64,000 nucleotides of DNA from Sporomusaceae bacterium FL31 (GTDB lineage: Bacteria > Bacillota > Negativicutes > DSM-1736 > Dendrosporobacteraceae). The notes below the pieces were generated by a model that worked only from the letters and a program-made list of their open reading frames with translations, made no database searches and was not told the origin of the DNA. Shown here one piece after another: positions 36,005 to 45,612 of this stretch; position 1 is the first letter of the stretch; every line of letters begins with the position of its first letter. A program made the translations under genes and the position numbers. The stretch lies in NCBI GenBank assembly GCA_003990955.1, contig BIFV01000008.1, positions 613,066 through 677,065 on the forward strand, given 5' to 3'.

Positions 36005-37909
36005 CTAACCAGCACCTCCCAGCATGACGCTATTAAACGCCGGCTCAATCAGCACTAACCAAACCGCTAGCAGTAAAATCGCACCAAATAACACCAACCC
36101 ATACTGTTGGACTTGCCCGGTCTGCCACTTACGCAATCCGTCTCCCAGCCGCAGTGTCAATTTAGCCAATCCATTCACAATACCGTCGATAAGATAGAGA
36201 TCAATCCAGTATAACAGCCTGCCAAACCCATCCACAATGGTCTGATTGAGCCACTGGTAGGCCTCATCAATATAATATTTGTGATAACTTAGCTGATATA
36301 ATCCTGGATAACGCCAGGCCAGCCGGTCAGAGGACACCCGGCCGCTGCCATAAATAAACCAAGCCAGCGCCATCGCCAGTATGGCTAAAATCGTAGAGGT
36401 GGCGGCAATGTTCCAGTCTATTCCGGCATGATGAGCGGCGCCAAAGCGAACCCATTCACCAAAATGATAGCTATACGGTATAGCCCCGCCAATGATCGCC
36501 AGAATGCCTAATACCACCAGCGGAATACACATGGATAACGGAGCCTCGTGCGGATGATTATCCGGTTTTTCTGGTCCAAAGAACACAACAATCAGCAACC
36601 TGGACATATAAAAGGCCGTCATGGCTGAAGTGACAACCGCAATGACATATAGCGGCAGACTGACCTCAGAGACTGCCAGCAAAATTTCATCCTTTGAAAA
36701 GAAACCGGCAAATGGGGGAATGCCGGCAATCGCAAGCACACCAATGGTCATCGCCGCAAAGGTTACTGGCATCTTATGCCGCAACCCGCCCATTTCAAAA
36801 ATATCATTTTTATCATTAAGACCATGAATCACCGCACCGGCCGCTAAAAACATCAGTGCTTTAAAAAAGGCATGAGTCATCAGGTGAAACATGGATGCCG
36901 TGACACTGCCAACTCCCAATGCCAGCATCATATAGCCCAGCTGGCTGACTGTAGAATAAGCTAAAATCCGCTTAATCTCCCGCTGCGTTAGGGCAATGCT
37001 GGCAGCAAAGCAGGCGGTAATGGCTCCCACCCAAGCCACCACCTCTAGTACATGAGGCAGCAGATCAAACAGGAAAAACATTCTGGCCACTAAATAGACT
37101 CCGGCAACCACCATCGTAGCCGCATGGATCAGTGCCGACACCGGCGTAGGGCCTTCCATGGCATCCGGCAGCCAGACATGTAAGGGGAATTGGCCTGATT
37201 TGCCAATCGGACCCAGAAAAATCAATAAACCCACAATAGTCAACAGTCCTGTGCCGCTCTGCTGAATATAGGCAGGGATACTCAGGCCAAGCTGCTGAAA
37301 GTCTAATGTGCCAAAAAGTATCTGGAGCAGGAGAATTCCAAGCAACAGGCCAAAATCGCCAATTCTGGTGGTAATAAACGCTTTTTTCGCAGCCTCACGG
37401 GCCGATACTTTATAGAAATAATAACCAATCAGTAAGTACGACGATAAACCGACCAGTTCCCAGAAGATGAACATTTGCACAAAATTGACGGCAATCACTA
37501 ATCCCAGCATGGCAGCAACAAACAGCGACAGATAGGCATAAAATCGTCCAAAGCCGGAATCGCCCCGCATATAGCCAATGGAATAGATTTGCACCATCAG
37601 GGAGACCAAGGTAACCACCATCAGCATCATGGCCGAAATTGGATCAATATAGACCCCCATATCAATGGAAAGTCCGGAAATACTTACCCAGGGAATGCGT
37701 TGAATAAATGGATGCTCAACGGAAATACCCTGAGACAGTACGGCCTGACAGACGCCAATGGCCAAAATTAAACTGATACTGCTGACACTGAGCGCCACTG
37801 CCGCTGACAAAACTGGTACCCGGCGCAGCAGCAATCCAATGATGATAAAGGATAATGCCGGCAATAAAGGAATAAGCCAGGCATGCTGGAGTGCATATTC
37901 ACTAAACAT
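36005..37909 (-). CDS. nuoL: NADH-quinone oxidoreductase subunit L
   Basis: 634 residues, the largest antiporter-like subunit. The conserved FWELVGLSSYLLIGYYF (about 150) precedes SGQFPLHVWLPDAMEGPTPVSALIHAATMV (about 235-265) and REIKRILAYSTVSQLGYMM (about 310). The C-terminal part (about 545-634) fits the lateral amphipathic helix HL and final membrane anchor that span NuoM and NuoN. Length is normal for the family. The gene follows nuoK after 27 bases. Confidence 0.96.
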   Translation of the reverse strand: MFSEYALQHAWLIPLLPALSFIIIGLLLRRVPVLSAAVALSVSSISLILAIGVCQAVLSQGISVEHPFIQRIPWVSISGLSIDMGVYIDPISAMMLMVVTLVSLMVQIYSIGYMRGDSGFGRFYAYLSLFVAAMLGLVIAVNFVQMFIFWELVGLSSYLLIGYYFYKVSAREAAKKAFITTRIGDFGLLLGILLLQILFGTLDFQQLGLSIPAYIQQSGTGLLTIVGLLIFLGPIGKSGQFPLHVWLPDAMEGPTPVSALIHAATMVVAGVYLVARMFFLFDLLPHVLEVVAWVGAITACFAASIALTQREIKRILAYSTVSQLGYMMLALGVGSVTASMFHLMTHAFFKALMFLAAGAVIHGLNDKNDIFEMGGLRHKMPVTFAAMTIGVLAIAGIPPFAGFFSKDEILLAVSEVSLPLYVIAVVTSAMTAFYMSRLLIVVFFGPEKPDNHPHEAPLSMCIPLVVLGILAIIGGAIPYSYHFGEWVRFGAAHHAGIDWNIAATSTILAILAMALAWFIYGSGRVSSDRLAWRYPGLYQLSYHKYYIDEAYQWLNQTIVDGFGRLLYWIDLYLIDGIVNGLAKLTLRLGDGLRKWQTGQVQQYGLVLFGAILLLAVWLVLIEPAFNSVMLGGAG

Positions 37910-37936
37910 ATTTTCACCTACTCTCTATTGCCATTA

Positions 37937-38245
37937 CTACCAGCGCAGCCAATTCAAACGATCAGCGTACACGGTGTTGCGATCATGATAGACGCGAAAT
38001 ACCAAAGCCAGCCCTACAGCCACTTCTGTCGCAGCAACGGTAATGGTAAACAATGAAAAAACCTGGCCAGTCAAAAGTTCTGGAGTCACAAATCTTGAGA
38101 ATGCGACTAAATTGATATTGACAGCATTCAGCATGAGTTCAATACTCATTAACATAGCCACTACGTTACGCTTGGTAAGGATCCCATAGACCCCGATGAC
38201 GAACAGCACGGCTGCTACTGTCAAATAATGGACTAAGCCAATCAT
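37937..38245 (-). CDS. nuoK: NADH-quinone oxidoreductase subunit K
   Basis: 102 residues with three helices, including the conserved acidic positions in MSIELMLNAVNINLVAF (about 33-50) and AATEVAVGLALVFRVY (about 71-87). It is related to MnhC-type subunits and forms part of the connecting proton path next to NuoJ. The start ATG overlaps the stop of nuoJ as ATGA. Confidence 0.95.
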   Translation of the reverse strand: MIGLVHYLTVAAVLFVIGVYGILTKRNVVAMLMSIELMLNAVNINLVAFSRFVTPELLTGQVFSLFTITVAATEVAVGLALVFRVYHDRNTVYADRLNWLRW

Positions 38246-38748
38246 TCTTCCTCCACTCCTTTCGCCAATACAATGGCTCCCACCATGGCTGCCAAGAGCA
38301 GCACTGCCGCTACCTCAAAGGCAATCATATATTCAGTCAGTAAAATCCGGGCAATGAACGGGGCACTGTTTTCAATGGCCATAGCCATAGAAACATGCCA
38401 GGGAGTTGTCGCAATGACACTTAGAAGCAGCAGCGCAATCAGGCCGCATAGGCCGGCCGCCCAGCGCGATCGGTCATTGCTTTGATTGGTATCATTCATA
38501 TTGCTCCGCTGAGTCAGCATAATTCCTAACACCACGATAACCGCAACAGCCCCGCTATAAATCAGCAGTTGTACCGCTGCCAGAAATTCGGCATGCAGCA
38601 ATACATACAACCCGCTGACACCGACAAAGCACAAGGCCAGTAACAAGGCGCTATGCACTAAATTGCTTTTCCTAACCACACCAATGGCTGATGCCAGAGT
38701 AATGGCGGCCAAACTATAAAAAGCTACTGTCGAACCCCATTCGCTCAT
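38242..38748 (-). CDS. nuoJ: NADH-quinone oxidoreductase subunit J
   Basis: 168 residues with five helices. The LHAEFLAAVQLLIYSGAVAVIVVLGIMLT segment (about 51-80) contains the conserved helix 3 with the pi-bulge region that changes shape during turnover. It overlaps nuoI at its start (ATGA) and nuoK at its end. It is a membrane-arm component next to the quinone site. Confidence 0.95.
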   Translation of the reverse strand: MSEWGSTVAFYSLAAITLASAIGVVRKSNLVHSALLLALCFVGVSGLYVLLHAEFLAAVQLLIYSGAVAVIVVLGIMLTQRSNMNDTNQSNDRSRWAAGLCGLIALLLLSVIATTPWHVSMAMAIENSAPFIARILLTEYMIAFEVAAVLLLAAMVGAIVLAKGVEEE

Positions 38749-39200
38749 TTCGCTTCCTCCTCTTTAACCGAGTCGTCTGATGGATCAGGTTCCAAAACAG
38801 GAGTTGGCGATTTCGCTCGTGAAATGGCTAAACAGTCAATATCTAATTGCTGCCGGGAATAACGGGAATTTTCATAGTTCTTGTCCCAGCAGATTGCAGC
38901 AGTCGGACAAACTTCAATACAATAGTTACAGTACAGACAGCGTCCTGAATGATAAACATAGGAAGTTAAGTGCCGTTTCTTCTGTTCGTCCATCCTGGTA
39001 GTCAATTCAATTACCCGGTTAGGACAGGCCATAGCACACAAGCCACAGGCAATACATTTATCATGAGCCAGATCCAATTCGCCGCCTCGAAAGCGCGGTG
39101 GCATGGGTATTTTTTCTTCCGGATAATGAACGGTTACCTTTTTGCCAAAAAAACGGTTCAAGGTAATCTTCAAACCGGCTAACAAGCCCTTCCCTTGCAT
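38745..39200 (-). CDS. nuoI: NADH-quinone oxidoreductase subunit I
   Basis: 151 residues with two [4Fe-4S] motifs, CIACGLCAMACPNR (about 49-62) and CLYCNYCIEVCPTA (about 93-106). These hold clusters N6a and N6b, which pass electrons toward N2 in NuoB. With nuoE, nuoF and nuoG missing from the operon, this subunit is the likely docking point for the electron donor. The C-terminus (about 125-151) is a serine- and glutamate-rich extension. Confidence 0.95.
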   Translation of the reverse strand: MQGKGLLAGLKITLNRFFGKKVTVHYPEEKIPMPPRFRGGELDLAHDKCIACGLCAMACPNRVIELTTRMDEQKKRHLTSYVYHSGRCLYCNYCIEVCPTAAICWDKNYENSRYSRQQLDIDCLAISRAKSPTPVLEPDPSDDSVKEEEAK

Positions 39201-39211
39201 ACCTTACCCTC

Positions 39212-40252
39212 CTAACTGAAATATTTTACGGTGTAAACGCCAATACCGGTAAGAACAACATTGACCAAGGATAACGGCAGGAGGATTTTCCAGCCAAAAG
39301 CCATGAGTTGATCCACCCGCGGGCGGGGAAAAGTCCAGCGCAGCCACATAAACACAAAAATCATGAGTGCAGTTTTTAGAAGAAACCATAGCCAGCCTGG
39401 CAGCCATGGACCATTCCAGCCGCCAAGAAATAAGGTAACCGCGATAGCCGAAGCCGCGAATAGATTGGCATATTCGGCCAGGAAGAACAAGGCCCAGCGC
39501 ATGCCGCTGTATTCAGTAAAGGGCCCGGCAACCAATTCTGACTCGCTTTCAACCAAATCAAAAGGCGCCCGATTGGTTTCAGCTGTGGCTGCAATTAAAA
39601 AAATGACAAAAGCCAGCGGCTGAACGGCAATAAACCAAACTTGCTGCTGGGCAGCAACAATATCACTCATCCGCATTGAACCGACAATCATGACAACTCC
39701 CAAAATTGAGAAAACCAACGGAATTTCATAACTGAGCATTTGCGCTACCGTCCTCATGCCCCCAACCAGCGCGTATTTACTGTTCGAAGCCCAGCCGGCC
39801 ATAAGAAATGGCAAAGTAGCCTGTGAAGACACCGCAATAAAATAGAAAATACCAATATTCAGATCAGCAAAAATAGCTTGATTATCAAAAGGAAATACAA
39901 CATAAACAGCAGCAGAAGGAATAAACAATAATACCGGAGCCAATATCCATAACCACCGGTCAGCACCAGCAGGCATAATATCTTCTTTGGACATTAATTT
40001 AATCATATCGGCTACAGTCTGCAGCGTTCCCCAAGGCCCAACCCGATTGGGGCCTACCCGCATCTGCATATACGCACTCACCTTACGCTCAGCGTAAACT
40101 AAGATGACGGCAGATAGTGAAATGACGGTGAAAATCGCACCAATATTAATCAAGGTAATCACCATATCTACCCATTGAGGATTGGGCAAATATTGGCCTA
40201 AAATATTCCGCAAGATACTTGCAATCCTAAACAGGCCTGTTACTTCTTGCAC
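39212..40252 (-). CDS. nuoH: NADH-quinone oxidoreductase subunit H
   Basis: 346 residues, about eight helices. The conserved [32 protein letters not shown] (about 56-87) forms the quinone-entry region. [36 protein letters not shown] (about 228-263) carries the acidic residues of the E-channel. The start is GTG (40250-40252), after GGGGAG. It anchors the peripheral arm to the membrane. Confidence 0.96.
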   Translation of the reverse strand: MQEVTGLFRIASILRNILGQYLPNPQWVDMVITLINIGAIFTVISLSAVILVYAERKVSAYMQMRVGPNRVGPWGTLQTVADMIKLMSKEDIMPAGADRWLWILAPVLLFIPSAAVYVVFPFDNQAIFADLNIGIFYFIAVSSQATLPFLMAGWASNSKYALVGGMRTVAQMLSYEIPLVFSILGVVMIVGSMRMSDIVAAQQQVWFIAVQPLAFVIFLIAATAETNRAPFDLVESESELVAGPFTEYSGMRWALFFLAEYANLFAASAIAVTLFLGGWNGPWLPGWLWFLLKTALMIFVFMWLRWTFPRPRVDQLMAFGWKILLPLSLVNVVLTGIGVYTVKYFS

Positions 40253-40278
40253 GCTTTACCCACTCCCCTTCCTTAAAA

Positions 40279-41376
40279 TCAGCAATCGACTTCGCCCATT
40301 AGAGGGTCTAATGTCGCTAATACGGCTACCACATCGGCAATTAAGGTGCCCTGACAAATCTCATTAAGTGCCTGCAGATTAATAAATGAAGGCCTGCGTA
40401 CATGAATGCGGTAAGGTTTGGTTGAACCATCGCTGACTACGTAATAACCGAGCTCACCTCGAGGGTTTTCGATCCGATGATAAACATCACCAGCCGGCGG
40501 TTTTAAGACCTTAGGGATCTTAGCCATAACCGGCCCTTCCGGAAGCTGATCCAAAGCCTGCGCAACAATGGCAGCGCTTTGCTGCATTTCTTCCATCCGC
40601 ACCATATAGCGATCCCAATTATCACCCGTTGTGCCTAATGGCACAGTAAATGAAAAGCGGTCATAAAATCCATAAGGTTCAACTTTTCGAATATCATAGT
40701 CAATGCCAGATGCACGCAGCGTCGGCCCGGTCAGTCCAATCTCCAACGCCCGCTGGCCGCTAATGACGCCACTATTTTTCAAACGATGATAGAGGATTTC
40801 ATTGCCAGTTAATAACGTATGATGCTCAGTCAGCATCGCTGGAAAATCAGCTAAAAACTGGCGGGTTGCATCGATAAATTCCCCAGGAACATCTTCCTTG
40901 ACTCCGCCAATACGGATATAGCTGTAGGTCAGCCTTGCTCCGCAAGCCATATCAAACAAATCCAAAATACGTTCACGATCACGAAACCCAAACATCATGC
41001 CTGTTGTAGCTCCAAGATCAATGGCAACCGAGCTCATAAAAATCAAATGACTGGCAATTCTATTTAGTTCAGTCATAATAATCCGCAAATATTCGGCACG
41101 TTCAGGGACTGCTATATCCATAAGTTTTTCGATGGTTTGACAGTAGCCTAAATTATTCCCCATCGATGAAACATAATCCAACCGATCTGTATAAGGAAGA
41201 AACTGAGCATAAGTACGGCTTTCGGCTAATTTTTCAATTCCCCGATGAAGATAACCCATTTGCGGTATGGCTTGTACAACCCGTTCACCGTCTAACTCCA
41301 GCACCACCTGCAAAACACCGTGAGTACTAGGATGCTGCGGCCCCATATTTAACGTGTAAGTTTCTGTTTTTGGCAA
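40279..41376 (-). CDS. nuoD: NADH-quinone oxidoreductase subunit D
   Basis: 365 residues, the 49-kDa-type subunit related to [NiFe]-hydrogenase large subunits. The [12 protein letters not shown] motif (about 12-23) holds the histidine near the quinone head. [11 protein letters not shown] and the [13 protein letters not shown] C-terminus are conserved. It is separate from NuoC rather than fused. The start is TTG (41374-41376), preceded by GGGGTGAT. It sits six bases after nuoC. Confidence 0.96.
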   Translation of the reverse strand: MPKTETYTLNMGPQHPSTHGVLQVVLELDGERVVQAIPQMGYLHRGIEKLAESRTYAQFLPYTDRLDYVSSMGNNLGYCQTIEKLMDIAVPERAEYLRIIMTELNRIASHLIFMSSVAIDLGATTGMMFGFRDRERILDLFDMACGARLTYSYIRIGGVKEDVPGEFIDATRQFLADFPAMLTEHHTLLTGNEILYHRLKNSGVISGQRALEIGLTGPTLRASGIDYDIRKVEPYGFYDRFSFTVPLGTTGDNWDRYMVRMEEMQQSAAIVAQALDQLPEGPVMAKIPKVLKPPAGDVYHRIENPRGELGYYVVSDGSTKPYRIHVRRPSFINLQALNEICQGTLIADVVAVLATLDPLMGEVDC

Positions 41377-41382
41377 GATGGA

Positions 41383-41853
41383 TCACCCCTTTTCTCCGTT
41401 TGGAGTAAATTGATAGGCTTTACGCAAAGGGTGTTCAGGAAAGTCATCAGGCATTAAAATACGACGCAGATTGGGATGACCTGTAAAGCCAATCCCCAGC
41501 AAGTCATAAACTTCCCGTTCCTGAAAGTCAGCAGAGGGCCAAAGGGCTGTTACCGAAGGAACGTGCGCCTGGTCGTTTGTACAGCGTGTTTTTACCGTAA
41601 CAGACTGTTTGAGCGGCAATGAGTAAAGATGATAAACCACTTCAAAATATTCTAAGTAATCGACTGCTGTCAGATTGCTTAAAAGGTTAAATTGATATTC
41701 CGGACTATTTTTAAGCCTAGTTAGAACATCAAGCAGCCGTTCAAGATCAACCAGTAGCGCTTGTTGATTATTTTCGCCAATCATCGCTACCGCTGGCGAG
41801 AACTGTGTCTGTAATTCAAGCAGCAGCTCACTGCTTATTATTTGTTTACTCAT
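41383..41853 (-). CDS. nuoC: NADH-quinone oxidoreductase subunit C
   Basis: 156 residues, 30-kDa-type subunit. The signature [41 protein letters not shown] (about 107-147) is well conserved. It is a structural subunit of the peripheral arm, has no cofactor and its start overlaps the nuoB stop by eight bases. Confidence 0.95.
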   Translation of the reverse strand: MSKQIISSELLLELQTQFSPAVAMIGENNQQALLVDLERLLDVLTRLKNSPEYQFNLLSNLTAVDYLEYFEVVYHLYSLPLKQSVTVKTRCTNDQAHVPSVTALWPSADFQEREVYDLLGIGFTGHPNLRRILMPDDFPEHPLRKAYQFTPNGEKG

Positions 41854-42367
41854 GCTTATCCATCCTCGCCGCTTCAGGATTTTGGATCTTGCGCTTTAAT
41901 TCCAGCATGCCCTGAATGAGAGCTTCCGGCCGCGGGGGACAGCCCGGAATATAAACGTCGACCGGTAAAATACGATCAACACCCGGAACGACAGAATAAG
42001 AATCAGCAAACGGTCCACCCGCATTGGCACAGCTGCCCATTGCGATAACATATTTAGGCTCAGGCATTTGCTCATACAGGCGTTTGAGCGGACCCGCCAT
42101 TTTCCAGGTTAACGTACCTGCTACAATTAACAAATCAGCTTGTCTGGGCGATGGCCGAAAGACTTCGTAGCCAAAACGCGATAAATCAAAACGAGCTGCA
42201 GCGGTTGCCATCATCTCCATCGAACAGCAAGCCAGCCCCGAAGACAAAGGCCATAATGAGTTACTTCTTGCCCAGTTCAGCATGACTTCAACGCTTGTCA
42301 GCAGAATGTTCTTTTTTAGCAATTCACCGCACTGCTGCTCGTTTGCTGAAGTGTGATTTACTTCCAT
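41846..42367 (-). CDS. nuoB: NADH-quinone oxidoreductase subunit B
   Basis: 173 residues. The ligands of cluster N2 are seen as the tandem cysteines in LACCSMEMM (about 42-50), the cysteine in GSCANAGG (about 105) and the one in PGCPPRPE (about 136). The start chosen is ATG 42365-42367, which overlaps the nuoA stop and is spaced correctly from AGGGGG; a longer frame begins at 42388. N2 passes electrons to quinone at the NuoB/NuoD interface. Confidence 0.95.
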   Translation of the reverse strand: MEVNHTSANEQQCGELLKKNILLTSVEVMLNWARSNSLWPLSSGLACCSMEMMATAAARFDLSRFGYEVFRPSPRQADLLIVAGTLTWKMAGPLKRLYEQMPEPKYVIAMGSCANAGGPFADSYSVVPGVDRILPVDVYIPGCPPRPEALIQGMLELKRKIQNPEAARMDKHE

Positions 42368-42714
42368 TCCAAGGCCCCCTTTTTCCAAGCATAGCCCAAT
42401 CCTACTACCAGAATGCTCAAAAATATAAACATTTCAATAAAAGCAAACATGCCTAATTGCTGAAATTCTACTGCCCAAAGATATAAGAAAATAGTTTCTA
42501 TATCAAATACTACAAAGACTAATGCATACAAAAAATAGCTTGCCCGAAACCGAACCCATGTCGTACCAACCGTATCAACCCCACACTCGTATGGCAGCGA
42601 TTTCTCAAGACTGGGACGACGCGGTTGAATGACATAAGACGCTCCTAACGCGATAAAGGGAAACACTAGTGCAATAACTAGCAGCAGCCCAACATGACCA
42701 TAATCCTGCAACAT
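42358..42714 (-). CDS. nuoA: NADH-quinone oxidoreductase subunit A
   Basis: 118 residues with three helices. The loop [22 protein letters not shown] (about 34-55) contains the conserved ECG, and [16 protein letters not shown] (about 71-86) carries the acidic residues of helix 2. It is the first gene of an eleven-gene operon read on the minus strand. GGGAGA lies upstream of its ATG. Confidence 0.95.
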   Translation of the reverse strand: MLQDYGHVGLLLVIALVFPFIALGASYVIQPRRPSLEKSLPYECGVDTVGTTWVRFRASYFLYALVFVVFDIETIFLYLWAVEFQQLGMFAFIEMFIFLSILVVGLGYAWKKGALEWK

Positions 42715-42846
42715 GATTATCTCTCCCTTTTGTAATTTAGCGACCGAAACGTCGACTTGCTATGTAAAGCAGAGTCGGCCTATATCAATCCTTCTATAGT
42801 GTAACCATTTGCTACTTTGTATAATATTTCACATCATGCCTTTAGG

Positions 42847-43084
42847 TAAAAAAGCTGTTGACACGAACGGTCAACAGCTTAACATGATATTCCAACTTAA
42901 ACAGAGTCGAACTGACTTTGATGTTTGATTAAATTGACCCCGCAACTGAAAATTATCTCCGTTGACAATCGAATGCACCACCGCCCAGACACTCCAGTAG
43001 TTTAATTTTTAATTAAAAAAAGTATCATATTGAACTAGGATAGGAAAAATTACTTATTTTATTCCGGCGATATGCATCGAATCT
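42847..43084 (-). ncRNA. Candidate small RNA upstream of the nuo operon
   Basis: On the minus strand TTGCTA (43114-43119) and TAAAAT (43091-43096) are 17 bases apart. About 235 bases later lies a perfect 11-bp hairpin (42852-42862 with 42870-42880) followed by six T residues. No convincing protein frame lies between. The layout is promoter, non-coding transcript, terminator, all before the nuo promoter region (42715-42846). The promoter match is only moderate, so this is tentative. The rest of 42715-43372 is AT-rich. Confidence 0.35.
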
Positions 43085-43280
43085 AGTTAGATTTTATCAC
43101 AATTTCGCAGCAGTAGCAATAAAGTGTTTGTTTTTTATTACGTTAGTAATTTCACAGTGTACTTTTTGTATTTTTAATGCAGACTAAGGCATTTTTTAAG
43201 CAAAACTTGTAATTAAAAACAAACTTAAATAAGTAATTAAATAAATTATGCATAAAATTAAAAACTTCATTAAATAGCAA

Positions 43281-43320
43281 AATAAGCTGTCCTACTGGTC
43301 ATGTAGGACAGCTTATTTTT
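43281..43320. terminator. Intrinsic terminator after the charged secreted protein gene
   Basis: A 15-bp perfect stem AATAAGCTGTCCTAC/GTAGGACAGCTTATT with a 6-base loop. A T run is present on the plus strand and a weaker TATTTT on the minus strand. Confidence 0.8.
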
Positions 43321-43372
43321 GTTTTCTTGCTAAAAACATCCTTGTTCCGCAAGTTACCTTGTCACTTGCATA

Positions 43373-43690
43373 CTAGTTATTATTTAGTATAACCGCTAAA
43401 ATGGCTAACCCGCCCAAAGTACGCATAACTTCTTCGTGATGCTCTTTCTCCCGTTCTTGGCGCTCGCGGTATTCTCTTTCGCTTTCCGAATGACGGCGCT
43501 GCATTTCGCGCTCATGCCGCGCTCTTTCCTCTCTGATTTTCTCGTCACGATCTTTCTGGCGGCTTTCATAGCGATGGTCATTATGCCGGTCATTATGCCG
43601 TGGCGATGCTTCAATTACTGATGCCCCCAATCCCACTTGCATCAATCCGATCATGGAAAAAACAACTGCTTTCTTAACAATGCTATTCAT
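43373..43690 (-). CDS. Secreted highly charged protein of unknown function
   Basis: 105 residues. There is a signal peptide (about 1-28, cleavage likely after IEASP or nearby). A region of mostly Arg, Glu, His, Asp and Lys follows (about 30-88, many RERE/EREM-type repeats), probably one long charged helix. The hydrophobic stretch LGGLAILAVILNNN forms the end. The repetitive composition prevents family assignment. The terminal helix could anchor it to a membrane. Confidence 0.65.
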   Translation of the reverse strand: MNSIVKKAVVFSMIGLMQVGLGASVIEASPRHNDRHNDHRYESRQKDRDEKIREERARHEREMQRRHSESEREYRERQEREKEHHEEVMRTLGGLAILAVILNNN

Positions 43691-44061
43691 AAACGTCTCC
43701 CCTTTACCGTTTTTATCGAAACCCCACGAATGACTATTCAGTCAACTATGGTCGCACCAAAACTTTTTGCCGGTCATTCCCCCTCTCTGGCTAAGACTTC
43801 TATATCAATAAAGAGTATTGCTGCAATGACAAGCTGTATGTAATTTGTGGATGAACTTGATAAATTAAGTATATTGTCCAACTTTTAGAATTTTTTTAGA
43901 AATTTAAGGTTTCATAGCTTAAATTTTAGAAAATTTTTCAGGCAGCAAAAAACTAGCACCTACGTTCTTGAGAAAAATACATAACTGCTTGAAATAGCGC
44001 AAATTGTATTTCCCGGAAATACATGTGCTTGTTTTTCCTTTTTTTGTCCGCTACTTGTGTA

Positions 44062-44091
44062 TTGACAGGTTATTATTTCACCTGTTATACT
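44062..44091 (+). promoter_or_regulatory. Sigma-A-type promoter of amtB
   Basis: TTGACA (44062-44067) and TATACT (44086-44091) are separated by 18 bases. The spacer holds a short inverted repeat (AGGT...ACCT) that could be an operator. Confidence 0.75.
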
Positions 44092-44128
44092 GAGTTTCGT
44101 TAAGTTTATATGTTGATTTTAGGCAATG

Positions 44129-44167
44129 AAGCCTTCGCTAATGAGCGAGGGCTTTTTCTGTTTTTTT
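44129..44167 (+). terminator. Leader terminator (possible attenuator) before amtB
   Basis: AAGCCTTCGCT pairs with AGCGAGGGCTT (11 bp, one G-U, AATG loop), followed by TTTTTCTGTTTTTTT. It lies about 30 bases after the predicted transcript start and 40 bases before the amtB ATG, so it must be bypassed for expression. Confidence 0.75.
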
Positions 44168-44206
44168 GGCCTTTTAACATTTTTATCACAGGAGGATTTC
44201 AAAACA

Positions 44207-45529
44207 ATGGAACAATTAGCAAATCTAAACGCAGGCGATACGACCTTTGTCCTCATGTCTGCCGCTCTCGTTATGTTTATGATCCCAGGTGTCGCATTTT
44301 TTTACGGCGGGATGGTCGGCCAAAAAAATGTTTTAAACACACTGACTCAAGTCTTAGTTGTATTGGCAGTCATCTCAATCGAGTGGGCCTTAATTGGCTA
44401 CAGCTTAGCGTTTGGTCCTGATCAGAACGGCCTCATTGGTGATCTGAGCATGTTAGGCTTAAACGGAGTGGGACTTGATATTAACGATAGCTATGCTCCA
44501 ACCATTCCCCACATTGCTTTTGTCGTTTTCCAAATGATGTTTGCCGTTATTACTCCTGCGCTGATTTCCGGCTCAGTGGTTGAACGGATGCGTTTTCCGG
44601 CTTTCGTTCTCTTTACCCTGCTTTGGAGTACGCTGGTCTATAATCCGCTCGCCCATTGGGTATGGGGCGTTGGCGGTTGGCTGCGTGAATTGGGTGCTCT
44701 TGATTTTGCTGGCGGAACGGTGGTTCATATCAGCTCTGGCGTAGCCGGCCTAGTGGCCTGCATCATGCTGGGAAAACGCAAGAAACAGGCTCGCCCACAT
44801 CATTTACCAATGGCAGTGCTCGGTGCGGCCATGCTTTGGTTTGGCTGGTTTGGTTTCAATAGCGGCAGTGCACTAGCGGCCAATTCATTGGCGGCAAGTG
44901 CTTTCCTGGTCACTCATTTAGCCGCAGCAGCCGGTGCAGCTTCTTGGATTATTGTTGAATATTTCCATGGCGGCAAACCTTCTCTGCTTGGTTTGATAAG
45001 CGGTGCCGTTGCTGGGTTGGTTGCCATTACCCCGGCTGCCGGATTTGTCACTGCAGCTTCCGCCCTATTAATTGGCTTGATATCAGGGTTTATTTGCTAC
45101 TTCTCAGTAGCTGTAATAAAAGTGAAATTTGGTTATGATGACTCACTGGATGCCTTTGGCATTCATGGTGTCGGTGGCATTTGGGGCGCAATTGCTACTG
45201 GCTTATTCGCAACAACCAGCATTAACAGTGCTGGTGCTGATGGCTTATTCTATGGCAATGCTGCTTTACTGCAGCCACAAATCATCGGTGTTCTTGCAGC
45301 TGCAGCCTTCAGTGGACTTGCTACGTTTATCATCATAAAAGTAATGAGCATGTTTATGGCGATTCGAAGCGAATCAACAGAAGAAAGTTCCGGACTGGAT
45401 ATTAGCGAACATGGTCAAGAAGCTTATGATCTGCCGCTTGGCACTGCTATCCCCATTGTGAGTGAACGTCCTCTGTCCTGGGAGCAATCCTTGCAAGAAA
45501 ACTATCAGCTCAATAGTCAATCCCGCTAA
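44207..45529 (+). CDS. amtB: Ammonium transporter
   Basis: 440 residues of the Amt/Mep/Rh family, eleven helices. Conserved features are FMIPGVAFFYGGMV (about 22-35), the DFAGGTVVHISSGVAGL helix (about 165-182) with the first pore histidine, and DDSLDAFGIHGVGGIWGAIATG (about 311-332) with the second. It brings ammonium/ammonia into the cell. The ATG at 44207 follows AGGAGG with normal spacing; in-frame starts from 44126 lie inside the leader terminator and are rejected. No glnK gene is adjacent, which is less common for bacteria. Confidence 0.95.
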   Translation: MEQLANLNAGDTTFVLMSAALVMFMIPGVAFFYGGMVGQKNVLNTLTQVLVVLAVISIEWALIGYSLAFGPDQNGLIGDLSMLGLNGVGLDINDSYAPTIPHIAFVVFQMMFAVITPALISGSVVERMRFPAFVLFTLLWSTLVYNPLAHWVWGVGGWLRELGALDFAGGTVVHISSGVAGLVACIMLGKRKKQARPHHLPMAVLGAAMLWFGWFGFNSGSALAANSLAASAFLVTHLAAAAGAASWIIVEYFHGGKPSLLGLISGAVAGLVAITPAAGFVTAASALLIGLISGFICYFSVAVIKVKFGYDDSLDAFGIHGVGGIWGAIATGLFATTSINSAGADGLFYGNAALLQPQIIGVLAAAAFSGLATFIIIKVMSMFMAIRSESTEESSGLDISEHGQEAYDLPLGTAIPIVSERPLSWEQSLQENYQLNSQSR

Positions 45530-45563
45530 CAAAGCTTTCCCCACCCCCATCTGAAATCAAGAA

Positions 45564-45594
45564 TACGCCGGCAAAATGCCGGCGTACTTTTTTT
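45564..45594. terminator. Bidirectional intrinsic terminator
   Basis: A 9-bp perfect stem TACGCCGGC/GCCGGCGTA with an AAAAT loop and T run, between amtB and the convergent cbiO. Confidence 0.9.
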
Positions 45595-45612
45595 GCGGAG
45601 ACTTCACCCTAA

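Larger units (their letters stand above)
43691..44206. other. Gene-free stretch carrying the amtB promoter and leader
   Basis: It contains no supported gene. The part 43691-44050 is AT-rich with no clear signals apart from promoter-like AT stretches. From 44062 on it holds the ammonium-transporter promoter and a leader terminator, described separately. Confidence 0.6.

Noticed and set aside
42882..43000. Transposase remnant in the nuo upstream region
   Set aside because: A short plus-strand translation looked superficially like a transposase tail, but it has no DDE motif, no terminal repeats and no length to support it.
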